Below are positions 1 through 8,684 of a stretch of DNA of 64,000 nt, one piece after another. The position numbers and the translations under genes were made by a program. The notes beneath the pieces are model-generated. The model searched no databases. It saw only the letters and a list, made by a program, of their open reading frames with translations, and had not been told where the DNA came from. Numbering within the stretch: the stretch's first letter is position 1; each line of letters begins with the position of its first letter. The stretch is from Gemmatimonadota bacterium (GTDB lineage: Bacteria > Gemmatimonadota > Gemmatimonadetes > Palauibacterales > Palauibacteraceae). Where the stretch lies: NCBI GenBank assembly GCA_022820995.1, contig JAJEEM010000016.1, positions 1 through 64,000 on the forward strand, read 5' to 3'.

Positions 1-150
1 CTCCCGCCGGCCCGAAACAGCCCGTCTCGACCCCTCCCCGAGCTACCCTCGCACTCCAAATGGGGACATTATCCGGCCAACTATGCCCGAACCCGCTTCC
101 GCACACCGCTCCCGGGACGCGTGTGAGAAATCCGGGCTAGTGTTGATGCC

Positions 151-1473
151 ATGCTCCCACAGGCCACTGATTCGACGCGAAGCCACCGGACTCTGATCGC
201 CCGAGCGGTCGCCGCCTCCGTCCTCACGGTCCCGATCGTGAGCGGGTGCGCGACGGACGCCGGGCAGGACGCCTCGGCTCTGCACGCCGCCGATCGGGAC
301 GCCGCGGTCGTGATCCGGGCGGACCGCATCCTCGATGGGCGCGGCGCCGTGCTCACCGGCCGGGAACTCGTGGTCCGCGACGGGCGGATCGAAGCCATCG
401 CCGAGGAGGGGGCCACGGAAGGCGCCGTGGTATACGAACTTCGGGGGGCGACCGCGCTGCCGGGGCTCATCGACACGCACGTCCATCTCGGCTGGCACTT
501 CGACGCGGAGACGGGGCGACTGCACAGCGCGGAGTCGACGGACACGGCGGAAGACCGCGCGCTTTACGCGGCCGAGAACGCGTGGAACATGCTCGCGAGC
601 GGCGTCACGACGGTGCAAAGCCTCGGCGGGCCGGAGGATGTGCCCATCCGGGACGCGATTGCGCGCGGATCGCTCCCGGGACCGCGGGTCCTGACGTCGA
701 TCCAGCCCATTACGTCCGGGAGCGGTGGACCTGAGGAGATCCGGGCCCGCGTGGATGCGCTCGCCGAGGCGGGCGCGGACGTGATCAAGATCTTCGGGTC
801 CGCCAGCATCAGGGTCGGCGGCGCGCCCACGCTGAGCCAGGAGCAACTCGACGCCGCCTGCGGCCAGGCGCGCGAGCGCGGCCTGCGCGCCGTGGTCCAC
901 GCTCACGGTCCCGAGAGCGCGCGGCGCTCGGCCCTCGCCGGCTGCCGTCAGATCGAGCACGGCGCCCTCCTCGACCGCGAGACGCTCGAACTCCTGGCCG
1001 AACGCCGGCTCTACTACGATCCGCACACGCACCTGATCTTCGAGAACTACTTCGCGAACCGGGACCGCTATCTCGGCATCGGAAACTACACGGAAGAGGG
1101 ATTCCGCCAGATGCGCGAGGCCGTGCCGGTCGCGCTCGGCGCCTTCCGCGAGGCGCTCGACGTCGAAGGGCTCGATATCGTGTTCGGGACCGACGCCGTG
1201 GCCGGCGCGCACGGGCTCAACTGGACGGAACTGGTGTACAGGGTGCGTGAAGGCGGACAGGACCCGATGGAGGCCATCGTCTCGGCCACGAGCCTGGCCG
1301 CGGCTTCGCTCGAACTCGAGGAGACGGTGGGCACCCTCGCGCCGGGGTTCGAGGCCGATGTGATCGCGGTGGCGGGCGACCCGACGGCCGATATCGGCGC
1401 CCTCGAGCATGTCGTGCTCGTGATGCGGGGCGGAGTCGTCTACCGACACCGGCCGCTCGCGGGGACTCCGTGA
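151..1473 (+). CDS. Secreted metal-dependent amidohydrolase
   Basis: A 440-residue member of the amidohydrolase superfamily (imidazolonepropionase/prolidase-like branch). An N-terminal hydrophobic stretch ends in a lipobox-like VSGC at about residue 33, so it is probably an exported lipoprotein. Metal ligands are visible in the expected order: DTHVHL (His110/His112), a Lys in DVIKIFG (about 213, the carbamylated-lysine position), VVHAHG (about 250), IEHG and FGTDA (Asp348). The ending on EADVIAVAGDP is typical of the family's small beta-sandwich. Family members hydrolyse cyclic amides or dipeptides; the substrate here cannot be told. No clear ribosome site precedes ATG 151, and no other good start lies upstream. 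Confidence 0.88.
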   Translation: MLPQATDSTRSHRTLIARAVAASVLTVPIVSGCATDAGQDASALHAADRDAAVVIRADRILDGRGAVLTGRELVVRDGRIEAIAEEGATEGAVVYELRGATALPGLIDTHVHLGWHFDAETGRLHSAESTDTAEDRALYAAENAWNMLASGVTTVQSLGGPEDVPIRDAIARGSLPGPRVLTSIQPITSGSGGPEEIRARVDALAEAGADVIKIFGSASIRVGGAPTLSQEQLDAACGQARERGLRAVVHAHGPESARRSALAGCRQIEHGALLDRETLELLAERRLYYDPHTHLIFENYFANRDRYLGIGNYTEEGFRQMREAVPVALGAFREALDVEGLDIVFGTDAVAGAHGLNWTELVYRVREGGQDPMEAIVSATSLAAASLELEETVGTLAPGFEADVIAVAGDPTADIGALEHVVLVMRGGVVYRHRPLAGTP

Positions 1474-1552
1474 GGCGGCGATCCTTCGCCGGCGGCACGA
1501 TGGTCCCCCGCCGCACCGACACCTGGAGAGCGGGACTCTCGTAAGGAGGCGC

Positions 1553-1798
1553 ATGAAACGCTCGATCGAAGATGCGCAGCAGCGACTCGCCGAGAAGCTG
1601 CTTTCGCGCAGGGATGTGTCCGCCGTGGGCATCGGGGCCGACAACGGGGACCCGTGCCTGAAGGTCTACCTCTCCGGATCCTCTTCCCGGAAATCGATCC
1701 CCGACCGCTACGACGGACACCCGGTGCGGGTGGTGGGCGGAGGCCCGTTCCGGGCACAGGGGAACGGGCCGGCGGACTCCTCGGCCGGCAGCGCGTGA
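1553..1798 (+). CDS. Small protein resembling the N-terminal module of the adjacent protease
   Basis: An 81-residue protein preceded by a perfect AAGGAGG seven bases before ATG. I know no named family. Its body (RDVSAVGIG, then a Gly-Asp-Pro-Cys-Leu-Lys-Val-Tyr strand, IPDRYDGHPVRVV, GGPFRAQG) matches, block for block, residues about 75-135 of the serine protease encoded 19 bp downstream (PGVVGVGVG, TPTIKVFVD, AGPFRVL). It has no signal peptide. It therefore looks like a free-standing copy of the protease pro-region or N-terminal domain. Such pairs can be inhibitor or chaperone and enzyme, but that role is inference. Confidence 0.72.
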   Translation: MKRSIEDAQQRLAEKLLSRRDVSAVGIGADNGDPCLKVYLSGSSSRKSIPDRYDGHPVRVVGGGPFRAQGNGPADSSAGSA

Positions 1799-1817
1799 CG
1801 GGCGGAGAGGAAAGGCG

Positions 1818-2960
1818 ATGACGCCACGCCGGAACCTCGTTCTTGCGATCACGATCGCGGTCATCACATGCGTCGGGGTCGGCATCCACTGGACGCTGAC
1901 GTCCTGGCCGACCCGGCCCCCGACGCTGCCCCCGCCGCGGCTTCCCACGCGTCCGCCGTTGCCCCCTGGCGCCTCCGCCCAGGAGATGCTCGCCGCCGCC
2001 ATGCAGGTTCAGAGTGACAGCGAGGCGACCCTCTTCGCCGTTCCGGGCGTGGTCGGCGTGGGGGTCGGGTTCACGGACGCCGGAACGCCGACGATCAAGG
2101 TCTTCGTCGATCCTTCCGCGTCTCCCGTACCGCGTGGTCTCCAGGGCATCCCGGAAGCACTCGGTCTCTTCCCCGTCACCGTCGAGCCGGCGGGCCCGTT
2201 CCGCGTCCTGCCGCCCGAACCCGTCGCTCCGGCCTCGGCGAACGAAGGCCCGGTACCCACCGGCCGCTTCGACCGGCCGGTGCCCATGGGCGTGTCCACG
2301 GGCCACACCCGCTCCACGGCGGGCACGATCGGCGCCGTCGTGACCGATGGCGAGCGCCGGTACGCGCTCAGCAACTGGCACGTGTTCGTACCGGGCGGCG
2401 AGGGACAGCCGGGCGACGTTCTCCTGCAGCCGGGACCCGTCGACGGCGGCTCGGACCCGGGGGACGCGATCGCCACGCTCGCGGCGTTCGAACCCGTGGT
2501 CCTGTCGCCGTTCGCGTCGAACCGGATCGACGCGGCGATCGCGCGCACGGATGACGTGCTGCCGGAGACGCCGGTGGGGGGCTATGGGTCGCCGCGCAGC
2601 GCGACGATGGCGGCGAAGCCGGGGCTGCAGGTCCAGAAGTACGGGCGGACGACGCGCCTCACGGTCGGGGAGGTGGAGGCGGTCAACGCGTCAATCAACG
2701 TGACCTACGGGTCGGCCGGATCGCAGGTGGCCCGCTTCACCGGTCAGATCATGGTGTGCTGCAACTTCAGCAAGGGCGGCGATTCCGGTTCCCTGATCGT
2801 GGCGCGCGACCTCGACCGGGACGGGAACGCGGGCCCGGACGACCGCAAGCCGGTCGCGCTGCTCTTCGCCGGCGACGGCCGGCTCACGATCGCGAACCCG
2901 ATCGACCTCGTCCTCGACCGCTTCGACGTGATGATCGTGGGCGAGGACGCCGACGGTTGA
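1818..2960 (+). CDS. Exported chymotrypsin-fold serine protease
   Basis: A 380-residue protein with an N-terminal membrane anchor or signal (about residues 8-28), a proline-rich linker, a module with VPGVVGVGVG at about 75, and a trypsin-like domain. The triad can be read directly: His188 in SNWHVF, Asp238 in NRIDAAIA and Ser323 in GGDSGS. A CC pair just before the serine loop (MVCCNFSKGGDSG) could form a disulfide. GAGAGGAAAGG precedes ATG. It is preceded closely by a small gene encoding a look-alike of its N-terminal module, so the two probably act together. It probably works in the periplasm; the substrate is unknown. Confidence 0.85.
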   Translation: MTPRRNLVLAITIAVITCVGVGIHWTLTSWPTRPPTLPPPRLPTRPPLPPGASAQEMLAAAMQVQSDSEATLFAVPGVVGVGVGFTDAGTPTIKVFVDPSASPVPRGLQGIPEALGLFPVTVEPAGPFRVLPPEPVAPASANEGPVPTGRFDRPVPMGVSTGHTRSTAGTIGAVVTDGERRYALSNWHVFVPGGEGQPGDVLLQPGPVDGGSDPGDAIATLAAFEPVVLSPFASNRIDAAIARTDDVLPETPVGGYGSPRSATMAAKPGLQVQKYGRTTRLTVGEVEAVNASINVTYGSAGSQVARFTGQIMVCCNFSKGGDSGSLIVARDLDRDGNAGPDDRKPVALLFAGDGRLTIANPIDLVLDRFDVMIVGEDADG

Positions 2961-3044
2961 TGCGGACTGCCGACGCCCACTGCTGAGCCCGGTGCGGGGC
3001 GGGGTGGCTGGCCGCTGGCGCCGAGGTGCGGCTAGCTTGGCCGC

Positions 3045-3269
3045 ATGACACGCTTCCGGTCGCATTTCCTGCCACGAACGCCGACGGGCCGCCGGCTCAC
3101 CGTCCTCTTCCTCGTGCTGTTCGCGTTCACGCAGTGGCCGTTCGTTTACGTGATCGGCAACCGCGTCGAGCCGTGGATCGGCGGCATGCCCTTCCTCTAC
3201 GTGTACCTGCTCGTCCTCTACTGCCTCCTCATCGGAGTCCTGATCCGGGTACAGAGGCGGGGTCTCTGA
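3045..3269 (+). CDS. DUF3311-type small membrane subunit of a symporter
   Basis: A 74-residue protein with two predicted membrane helices (about residues 18-35 and 46-66) and a basic tail. It fits the DUF3311 family, small proteins encoded directly before sodium:solute symporters. Its stop codon overlaps the symporter start by one base (TGATG), so translation is probably coupled. Its role in transporter assembly or stability is inferred from this constant pairing. Confidence 0.8.
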   Translation: MTRFRSHFLPRTPTGRRLTVLFLVLFAFTQWPFVYVIGNRVEPWIGGMPFLYVYLLVLYCLLIGVLIRVQRRGL

Positions 3270-4798
3270 TGGAGGCCTGGGTCGTCGCGACCGGCCTCAT
3301 CTTCGTCTATCTCATCGCCACCATCGTGCTGGGGGCGGTCGCGAACCGGCGCATGTCGGTGGACCTGGAGGACTTCCTCCTCTACGGACGCAAGGCCGGG
3401 TTCATCGTCCTCTATCTCACCGTCGTCGCCACCTACCATTCGGCGTTCGCCTTCCTCGGTTCGGGCGGTTTCTTCTACACGCACGGAATCGGGTTCTGGG
3501 CGGCGGGCGCGTGGACGGTGCTCGTCGGGGGGATCACCTACGTGCTCGGGAGCCGGATCTGGGCGCTGGGGAAAACCTTCGGCTACATCACGCCGGCCGA
3601 CCTGCTGGCGGACTTCTACGAGTCGGATGCGGTGCGCATCGTGACCGCCCTCGTGTCGGTCCTGTTCACGATCCTCTACATCCAGGTCCAGGCGGTGGGC
3701 CTCGGCTACATCCTCTCCGTCGCGTCCGGCGACCGGATCTCGTTCGAACTGGGTACGCTGATCCTGCTCGTGGTCGCCGCGGGCTATCTCATCGCCGGAG
3801 GTCTGCGCGCCGTCTACTGGACGGACGTGATCCAGGGCGTGTGGATGTACGTCGCCGTGTGGGCCGGCGCGCTCGTGCTCGCCTTCGAGCTGTTCGGCGG
3901 GCCGTTCGAGCTGTGGCGGCAAGTCGCGGCGCAGCGGCCCGATCTGCTGTCGCTCCCGGGGCCGGAGGGTTTCTTCACGCCGGGGATGTGGTTCGGGATG
4001 ATCGTCGTGCTCTCCTTCGGCATCATCTTCCAGCCGCACCTCCTGATCCGGTACTACACGGCGGTCTCGGGCCGCACGATCAAGCTGCTGGGCGCGACGA
4101 CGCCGATCTATCTCATGACGCTCTACATCCCGGCGGCGCTCGTGGGTCTGGGGGGCGCGCTCGTGATGCCCGACATCGCGATCCCGGACCGGATCTTCCC
4201 GGAGATGCTCTTCGCGTACGCCCCGGCCTGGCTCACGGGCGCGATCCTGGCCGGCGCGACGGCGGCGGCGATGTCCACGCTCGACTCGATGCTGCACGCG
4301 AACATGACGGTGCTGACGCGCGATGTGTACCAGCGCTACATGCGCACCGGTGCGAGCCAGAACCACTACATCCTCATCGGCCGGCTGATCGTCGTGGCCC
4401 TCCTCGCCGTCGGGTACGTCCTCTCCGTGAGCACGTTCGACTTCCTCGTGCAGCTCGTGGCCCTGTCGGGTTCGGGGGCGCTGCAGCTGATGCCGGCGGT
4501 CCTCGGAGTCTGCTTCCCGGGCCGGCGCCTGACGACGAAGGCGGGGGTGATCGCGGGCATCGGAGCGGGTCTCGCGACGCTCTGCTTCACGCTCATCGAC
4601 GTGAGTATCTCCACGCCCTTCGGCACCTTCGCGACCGCACCGCATCCGCTCGGCATGCACGGCGGGGTGTGGGGACTGCTGGTGAACTTCATCGTGACCT
4701 GGACCGTGAGCCGGTTCACCCTTCCGCCGAGCGACGTGACCGTGTCGCGGATCCACGGCGCCGTCGAACGCTTCGTGTACGAAGGCGACCCCGCGTGA
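3269..4798 (+). CDS. Sodium:solute symporter (SSS family)
   Basis: A 509-residue polytopic membrane protein of the SSS family (PutP/PanF/sialate type) with about 13 hydrophobic segments. Visible family features are the LEDFLLYGRK motif after helix 1, VVATYHSAFAFLGSGGFFYTHG in the substrate-site region, and the ATAAAMSTLDSML helix, a conserved signature near the sodium site. The start at ATG 3269 gives the usual family N-terminus and overlaps the stop of the DUF3311 gene. A longer open frame upstream is rejected because it would read through that partner gene. The substrate is unknown, probably an organic acid or amino acid. Confidence 0.9.
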   Translation: MEAWVVATGLIFVYLIATIVLGAVANRRMSVDLEDFLLYGRKAGFIVLYLTVVATYHSAFAFLGSGGFFYTHGIGFWAAGAWTVLVGGITYVLGSRIWALGKTFGYITPADLLADFYESDAVRIVTALVSVLFTILYIQVQAVGLGYILSVASGDRISFELGTLILLVVAAGYLIAGGLRAVYWTDVIQGVWMYVAVWAGALVLAFELFGGPFELWRQVAAQRPDLLSLPGPEGFFTPGMWFGMIVVLSFGIIFQPHLLIRYYTAVSGRTIKLLGATTPIYLMTLYIPAALVGLGGALVMPDIAIPDRIFPEMLFAYAPAWLTGAILAGATAAAMSTLDSMLHANMTVLTRDVYQRYMRTGASQNHYILIGRLIVVALLAVGYVLSVSTFDFLVQLVALSGSGALQLMPAVLGVCFPGRRLTTKAGVIAGIGAGLATLCFTLIDVSISTPFGTFATAPHPLGMHGGVWGLLVNFIVTWTVSRFTLPPSDVTVSRIHGAVERFVYEGDPA

Positions 4799-4819
4799 GC
4801 GCGGACGGGGGCTGACGCC

Positions 4820-5272
4820 GTGGGCAGGCTCATCGGGGGCATCGCCCTCCTGGCGCTCGCGCTCTTCATGGTCGTGGGGTTCCTTCTCTCGGGCGCGGAT
4901 CCGTTCGCCCTGAGAACGCTCTTCGCGCTCTTCATCGCTGCCGGACTCCCCGCCGCGGGCGGCGGCCTGCTCCTCGCGCACCGCTTCGGCGCCGGACGCC
5001 GCATCGCCCACCGGCGGGAGGACCTCCGCCGCGACACGCTCGAAGCCGAGATCCTGAAGATGGCGGGGCGCCACGGCGGGCGGCTGACGGCGGTCGAGGT
5101 GGCCGGGGAACTTGCGGTGCCGACGACGACGGCCGAGGAACTCCTCAACGAACTGATGGCGCGGGAGATGGCCGAGATCGAGGTCACGGATTCGGGCCTG
5201 CTCGTCTACAGCTTCCACGACGTGCGGCACCTGTCGGAGAAGGAAGCCGCGCGCGGGCTCCTCGAACCGTGA
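4820..5272 (+). CDS. Membrane-anchored winged-helix-like protein
   Basis: A 150-residue protein starting at GTG. It has two N-terminal membrane helices (about residues 4-24 and 32-55), a basic linker (HRRED), then a soluble part resembling a winged helix: EAEILKMAGRHGGRLTAVEVA, a TTTAEELLNELMARE recognition-like helix and a short beta wing. It follows the symporter gene by 21 bp and is probably cotranscribed. I do not recognise a named family. A membrane-linked regulator is possible but not shown. Confidence 0.7.
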   Translation: MGRLIGGIALLALALFMVVGFLLSGADPFALRTLFALFIAAGLPAAGGGLLLAHRFGAGRRIAHRREDLRRDTLEAEILKMAGRHGGRLTAVEVAGELAVPTTTAEELLNELMAREMAEIEVTDSGLLVYSFHDVRHLSEKEAARGLLEP

Positions 5273-5288
5273 GGGGAGGGTCGTCTTC

Positions 5289-5957
5289 GTGAGCGAGACG
5301 CGCTGGCCGTGCCCCGTGTGTCTCGGCGTCAAGATGGAGAAGACGTCTCTGGGGACCGGGGCCGGAGACGCCTCGGGACCGCTGACGCTCGACCATTGCG
5401 CCCGCTGCGGCGGCATGTGGTTCGAGTTGGGGGAGGTGCAGCGCCTCCGTTCAGAGCGGCCCGAGTCGCTGTGGGCGCGGATCCCGGCGCGGGACGAGCG
5501 GCACCGGGCCCAGTGCCATACCTGCCGTGCCTTCGTGGACCGTGACGCGCCGGCATGCGCCGCGTGCGGGGCGAAGACCCGCCTGAACTGTCCCGCCTGC
5601 GACATGCGGATGCTGCAGGTGCGCCAGTCCTCGCTCACGCTCGATGTGTGCAAGCGGTGCAAGGGCGTGTGGTTCGACCACCACGAACTCGAGGCGATCT
5701 GGGAACTGGAGAGGGACCGGCTGGTCGCGCGACGCGGCCGCGACGGCGCCGTCGGGCGCACGGCGGAGGCCGGCGCCGATGTCCTGTTCGAGACGCTATT
5801 CTGGGCGCCGGATCTCGTCTTCGTGGGAGCGCACGTCGCGGGTCACGCCGTGGCGGCCGCGGCGGAGGCGGCGCCGGCGGCGCTCGACGCCGTCGGCGAT
5901 GCGGCCGCCAGCGTGTTCGAGGCGATCCTCGAGATCGTGGGCGGCATCTTCGGCTGA
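5289..5957 (+). CDS. Zinc-ribbon (zf-TFIIB-like) protein
   Basis: A 222-residue protein starting at GTG after GAGGGGAGGG. It carries two TFIIB-type zinc ribbons: CPVC...CARCGGMWFE (about residues 8-50) and CPAC...CKRCKGVWFD (about 99-135). Between them lie two further CxxC knuckles (CHTC, CAACG). After each ribbon comes the family's W-F-(E/D)-xx-E-(L/V) motif. The C-terminal 60 residues are alanine-rich and weakly amphipathic. The molecular role of this family is not established. It follows the winged-helix gene by 16 bp in the same direction. Confidence 0.8.
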   Translation: MSETRWPCPVCLGVKMEKTSLGTGAGDASGPLTLDHCARCGGMWFELGEVQRLRSERPESLWARIPARDERHRAQCHTCRAFVDRDAPACAACGAKTRLNCPACDMRMLQVRQSSLTLDVCKRCKGVWFDHHELEAIWELERDRLVARRGRDGAVGRTAEAGADVLFETLFWAPDLVFVGAHVAGHAVAAAAEAAPAALDAVGDAAASVFEAILEIVGGIFG

Positions 5958-6050
5958 CCCCCGCCCGGATTCGCCGCGGCGCTCGACCCGCTACACTCCG
6001 GGTCCGCTCCGACCCAGGGCAGCTTCTTTTTTCCGATGGAGAACCGACGA

Positions 6051-6467
6051 ATGGAAATCGTGCTGGCCACACTGGCCGATGCCGCCAATACATCGAGCGA
6101 CGGCAAGCTCAATCTCATGGGCCTCTTCGACACGCTCTACGCCGGAGCCATGCCGGTGACCCACCCCTCCATGCAACTCGTCCTGAGGATCCGGGCCGAG
6201 CCGTCCGAGACCGACCGGCAGCACGAACTCGAAATCCGGTGCATGGCCGAGGATGGAGAGGAACTGTTCAAGGTGACGGGCGGGTTCTCCGTCCAGGGCC
6301 CGCCGGGGAAGGCGGCCACCTTCAATCACGTCGTGGGCATCAACAATCTGACGTTTCAGAAGTTCGGCGGGTACACGTTTCCGATCTTCATCAACCGGGA
6401 CCTGAAGCGGACGGTCGAACTCGACGTCGCACGGGCCGAGGGATCCGCCGAGCCGCCCCGGGGCTGA
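6051..6467 (+). CDS. Conserved hypothetical protein, DUF6941-like
   Basis: A 138-residue soluble protein starting MEIVLATLADAANTSSDGKL. The pattern A-D-A-A-N...GKLN-L-x-G-(L/I)-F-D followed by a Pro/His-rich strand resembles the DUF6941 family, whose function is unknown. I chose ATG 6051 over ATG 6036 because it has GGAG upstream and gives the usual family N-terminus. The stop codon lies inside a 16-bp tandem duplication. The gene converges on the PQQ dehydrogenase gene, with only 26 bp between the stops. Confidence 0.7.
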   Translation: MEIVLATLADAANTSSDGKLNLMGLFDTLYAGAMPVTHPSMQLVLRIRAEPSETDRQHELEIRCMAEDGEELFKVTGGFSVQGPPGKAATFNHVVGINNLTFQKFGGYTFPIFINRDLKRTVELDVARAEGSAEPPRG

Positions 6468-6484
6468 ACCGCCCCGGGACTGAA
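6453..6484 (+). repeat. 16-bp tandem duplication across a stop codon
   Basis: Two adjacent copies of CCGCCCCGGGGCTGAA (second copy has A for G at one site). The first copy carries the TGA stop of the DUF6941-like gene, so a second in-register stop follows 16 bases later. Confidence 0.85.
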
Positions 6485-6493
6485 GCGGGAGGG

Positions 6494-8677
6494 TCAGCGG
6501 CCGTCCTGGACGGGATCGGCGGCCGACTCAACCTCCCACAGGCGCCGCTGCTCGCTCGTGAGGTAGTGCCGGATCGCGGTGACGTCCTCCATCGAGAGGA
6601 GGTCGCCGAAGCCGGCCATGCCGTTCACGGCGAGCGCGCCGCCGAGCACCACCGCATCGAAACTCTCCCACGCGCCGCCATCCATGCGGCGCAGGTCGGG
6701 ATAGGCGGAGAGATGTTCGTCCGAGGCCCGGTGACAGATGCCGCAGTGGACGCCGAACAGTTCCGCCCCGCGCCGGACCCTGGCCGCGTCGAGCGCGAGA
6801 TCCGGCGGTTCCGGCGTCGTCGGCACGATCTGCGCGGGAGGTAGCGGCACCTCGCCGCCATCGAGCCGGAAGACGAGCAGCCGTCCCGCGCTGTCGTAGT
6901 CGTACGCCGCCGAGCCGAGCGGATATGCGGAGCCCCTCGGCCCGCCGTAGCCCGCCATGACCGCGATGTACTGCACGCCGTCGACCTCGTACGTCATGGG
7001 CCCCGCCATGACGCCGGTGCCGAGGTGGATGCTGTGGACGCGTTCGCCGGTGTCGGCCTGGTGGAAGTCGAGCGTGCCCGCGGCCGTCCCCTGGATGACG
7101 AGGTTTCCGCCCGTCACGAGGGTGCCCCCGTTCCACATGCTGCCGCGCGGCACCCGCCACAACTCCCGCCCCGCGATGGGGTCCCACGCGAGGAGAAACT
7201 CGTTGGGGCCGATATCGGGGAGACCCTCGGCGAGGTGCGCGAACTCCTCGGGGAACGGAGGCCAGGAGGCCGAGAAGCCTTCGTACGCGACCTCGGGGCG
7301 ATGGTCGAATTCATCCAGCGAACGCCACAGCATGGCCTGTTCGCGGGCGGGGATGTAGGCGATGCCCGTCTCGGGATTGAAGGACATCGGCTGCCAGTTG
7401 TGTCCGCCCGCGGACGAGGGAAAGACGACGCGCGGCTCGTCGCGATAGTCCGCGGCGGGGTTCGGGATCGGCCGGCCGGTCTCGAGGTCGATCCCGTGCG
7501 CCCAGGTGACGGTCACGAAGTTCTCCGCCTGCAGCAGCTCGCCCGTGGCGCGGTCGAGCACGTAGAAGAAGCCGTTCTTGGGGGCCTGGAGCAGGACGTC
7601 GCGCGGCCGGCCGTCGATCGTGACGGTGCTCAGGATGATGTTTTGCGTCGCCGTGTAGTCCCAGATCTCGCCCGGCACCGTCTGGTAGTGCCAGGCGAGG
7701 CGGCCCGTCTTCGGGTCGATCGCGAGGATGGAGACGAGGTAGAGGTTGTCGCCCCCCGACGGGCTCCGGTGCCAGATCGGGTACGGGTAGGCGTTCCCCG
7801 TCCCCACGTAGAGAAGGTCGAGTTCGGGGTCGTAGGCCATCTCGCCCCAGACGGTGCCCCCGAGTCCTCCCTCCCAGACCGAGTCCGGGTCCCACGTGGC
7901 CGCGGCCGCCTCCATCTCCGGGTGTTCGAAGCCACGGGCCGGATCGCCGGGGACCGTGAAGAAGCGCCACGCCTCGTCGCCGGTCTCGAGGTCGTATGCC
8001 GTAATGTACCCGCGCACGCCGAAGTCGCCGCCGGCGTTGCCGAGGACGACGACGTCGCCGGCGATCTGCGGCGAGCCCGTGCTCGTGTAGGAGAGGGACC
8101 GGTCGATGAAGGTGTCGACGCGCCAGATCTCCTCGCCCGTCGCGGCGTCGAGCGCGACCAGCCAGCCGTCGAAGGTGCCGATGTAGACGCGGCCCTCCCA
8201 AACCTCGAGTCCGCGGTTGACGGGGCCGCAGCAGCCCTTTCGCGTGGTGCTCGCGTCGACATGCGGATCATGGCGCCACAGCGGTTCTCCCGTCGCCGCG
8301 TCGAGCGCCGCGACGCTTCCCCAGGGGCCCGGCGAGTACATCACGCCGTCGACGACGACGGGAGTGGCCTCGAGCCCCCAGTGCACGGAGCCGACGTGGG
8401 ACCGCCACTCGTACTCCCAGGCGAGACCCACGGCGACCGCGTTCATGACGTGAATGCGCCCGAGCGGGGAGTAGCGGGTTTCCCCGAAATCCCGGCCGGA
8501 GGTCAGCCACTCCGCCGGGACCGTGTCGGTCGCCAGCAGGCGGTCCCGGGTGACGGCGCCGGCCGCGTGCCGCGGCGGTGACGGTTCGCAGGCCGACAGC
8601 GCACAGGCCGCAAGGAGTGCGCCGGCGAGCGGGCGGACCCCCGGATTGCCGCGGGCCACCGGATTGCCGAGGGCCAC
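6494..8677 (-). CDS. PQQ-dependent dehydrogenase with C-terminal cytochrome c domain
   Basis: A 727-residue exported quinoprotein. A lipobox-like ALSAC follows the signal peptide. The eight-bladed propeller carries the vicinal cysteines of quinoprotein alcohol dehydrogenases (KGCCGPVNRG), repeated AxD-x-x-TGE-x-(L/I)-W tryptophan-docking motifs, and the catalytic Asp in IWDYT. Lanthanide enzymes usually have a second Asp two residues later; here it is Thr, which suggests a calcium enzyme. The C-terminal domain has one haem site, CGICH. It oxidises an alcohol or sugar in the periplasm and passes electrons to the haem. GTG 8677 lies 7 bp after the TonB receptor stop, so the two are cotranscribed. 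GTG 8659 is an alternative start. Confidence 0.9.
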   Translation of the reverse strand: MALGNPVARGNPGVRPLAGALLAACALSACEPSPPRHAAGAVTRDRLLATDTVPAEWLTSGRDFGETRYSPLGRIHVMNAVAVGLAWEYEWRSHVGSVHWGLEATPVVVDGVMYSPGPWGSVAALDAATGEPLWRHDPHVDASTTRKGCCGPVNRGLEVWEGRVYIGTFDGWLVALDAATGEEIWRVDTFIDRSLSYTSTGSPQIAGDVVVLGNAGGDFGVRGYITAYDLETGDEAWRFFTVPGDPARGFEHPEMEAAAATWDPDSVWEGGLGGTVWGEMAYDPELDLLYVGTGNAYPYPIWHRSPSGGDNLYLVSILAIDPKTGRLAWHYQTVPGEIWDYTATQNIILSTVTIDGRPRDVLLQAPKNGFFYVLDRATGELLQAENFVTVTWAHGIDLETGRPIPNPAADYRDEPRVVFPSSAGGHNWQPMSFNPETGIAYIPAREQAMLWRSLDEFDHRPEVAYEGFSASWPPFPEEFAHLAEGLPDIGPNEFLLAWDPIAGRELWRVPRGSMWNGGTLVTGGNLVIQGTAAGTLDFHQADTGERVHSIHLGTGVMAGPMTYEVDGVQYIAVMAGYGGPRGSAYPLGSAAYDYDSAGRLLVFRLDGGEVPLPPAQIVPTTPEPPDLALDAARVRRGAELFGVHCGICHRASDEHLSAYPDLRRMDGGAWESFDAVVLGGALAVNGMAGFGDLLSMEDVTAIRHYLTSEQRRLWEVESAADPVQDGR

Positions 8678-8680
8678 CGG
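8641..8680 (-). repeat. 18-bp tandem duplication at the dehydrogenase start
   Basis: Two head-to-tail copies of CCGGATTGCCGCGGGCCA (one mismatch), plus four bases of a third. They encode a repeated (V)A(L/R)GNP at the extreme N-terminus and create two possible GTG starts 18 bases apart. Confidence 0.85.
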
Positions 8681-8684
8681 CGCT

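Noticed and set aside
3218-5761. Long open frame on the minus strand opposite the symporter and zinc-ribbon genes
   Set aside because: Its composition (Arg/His/Asp-rich, no motif) is that of an antisense shadow in high-GC DNA.
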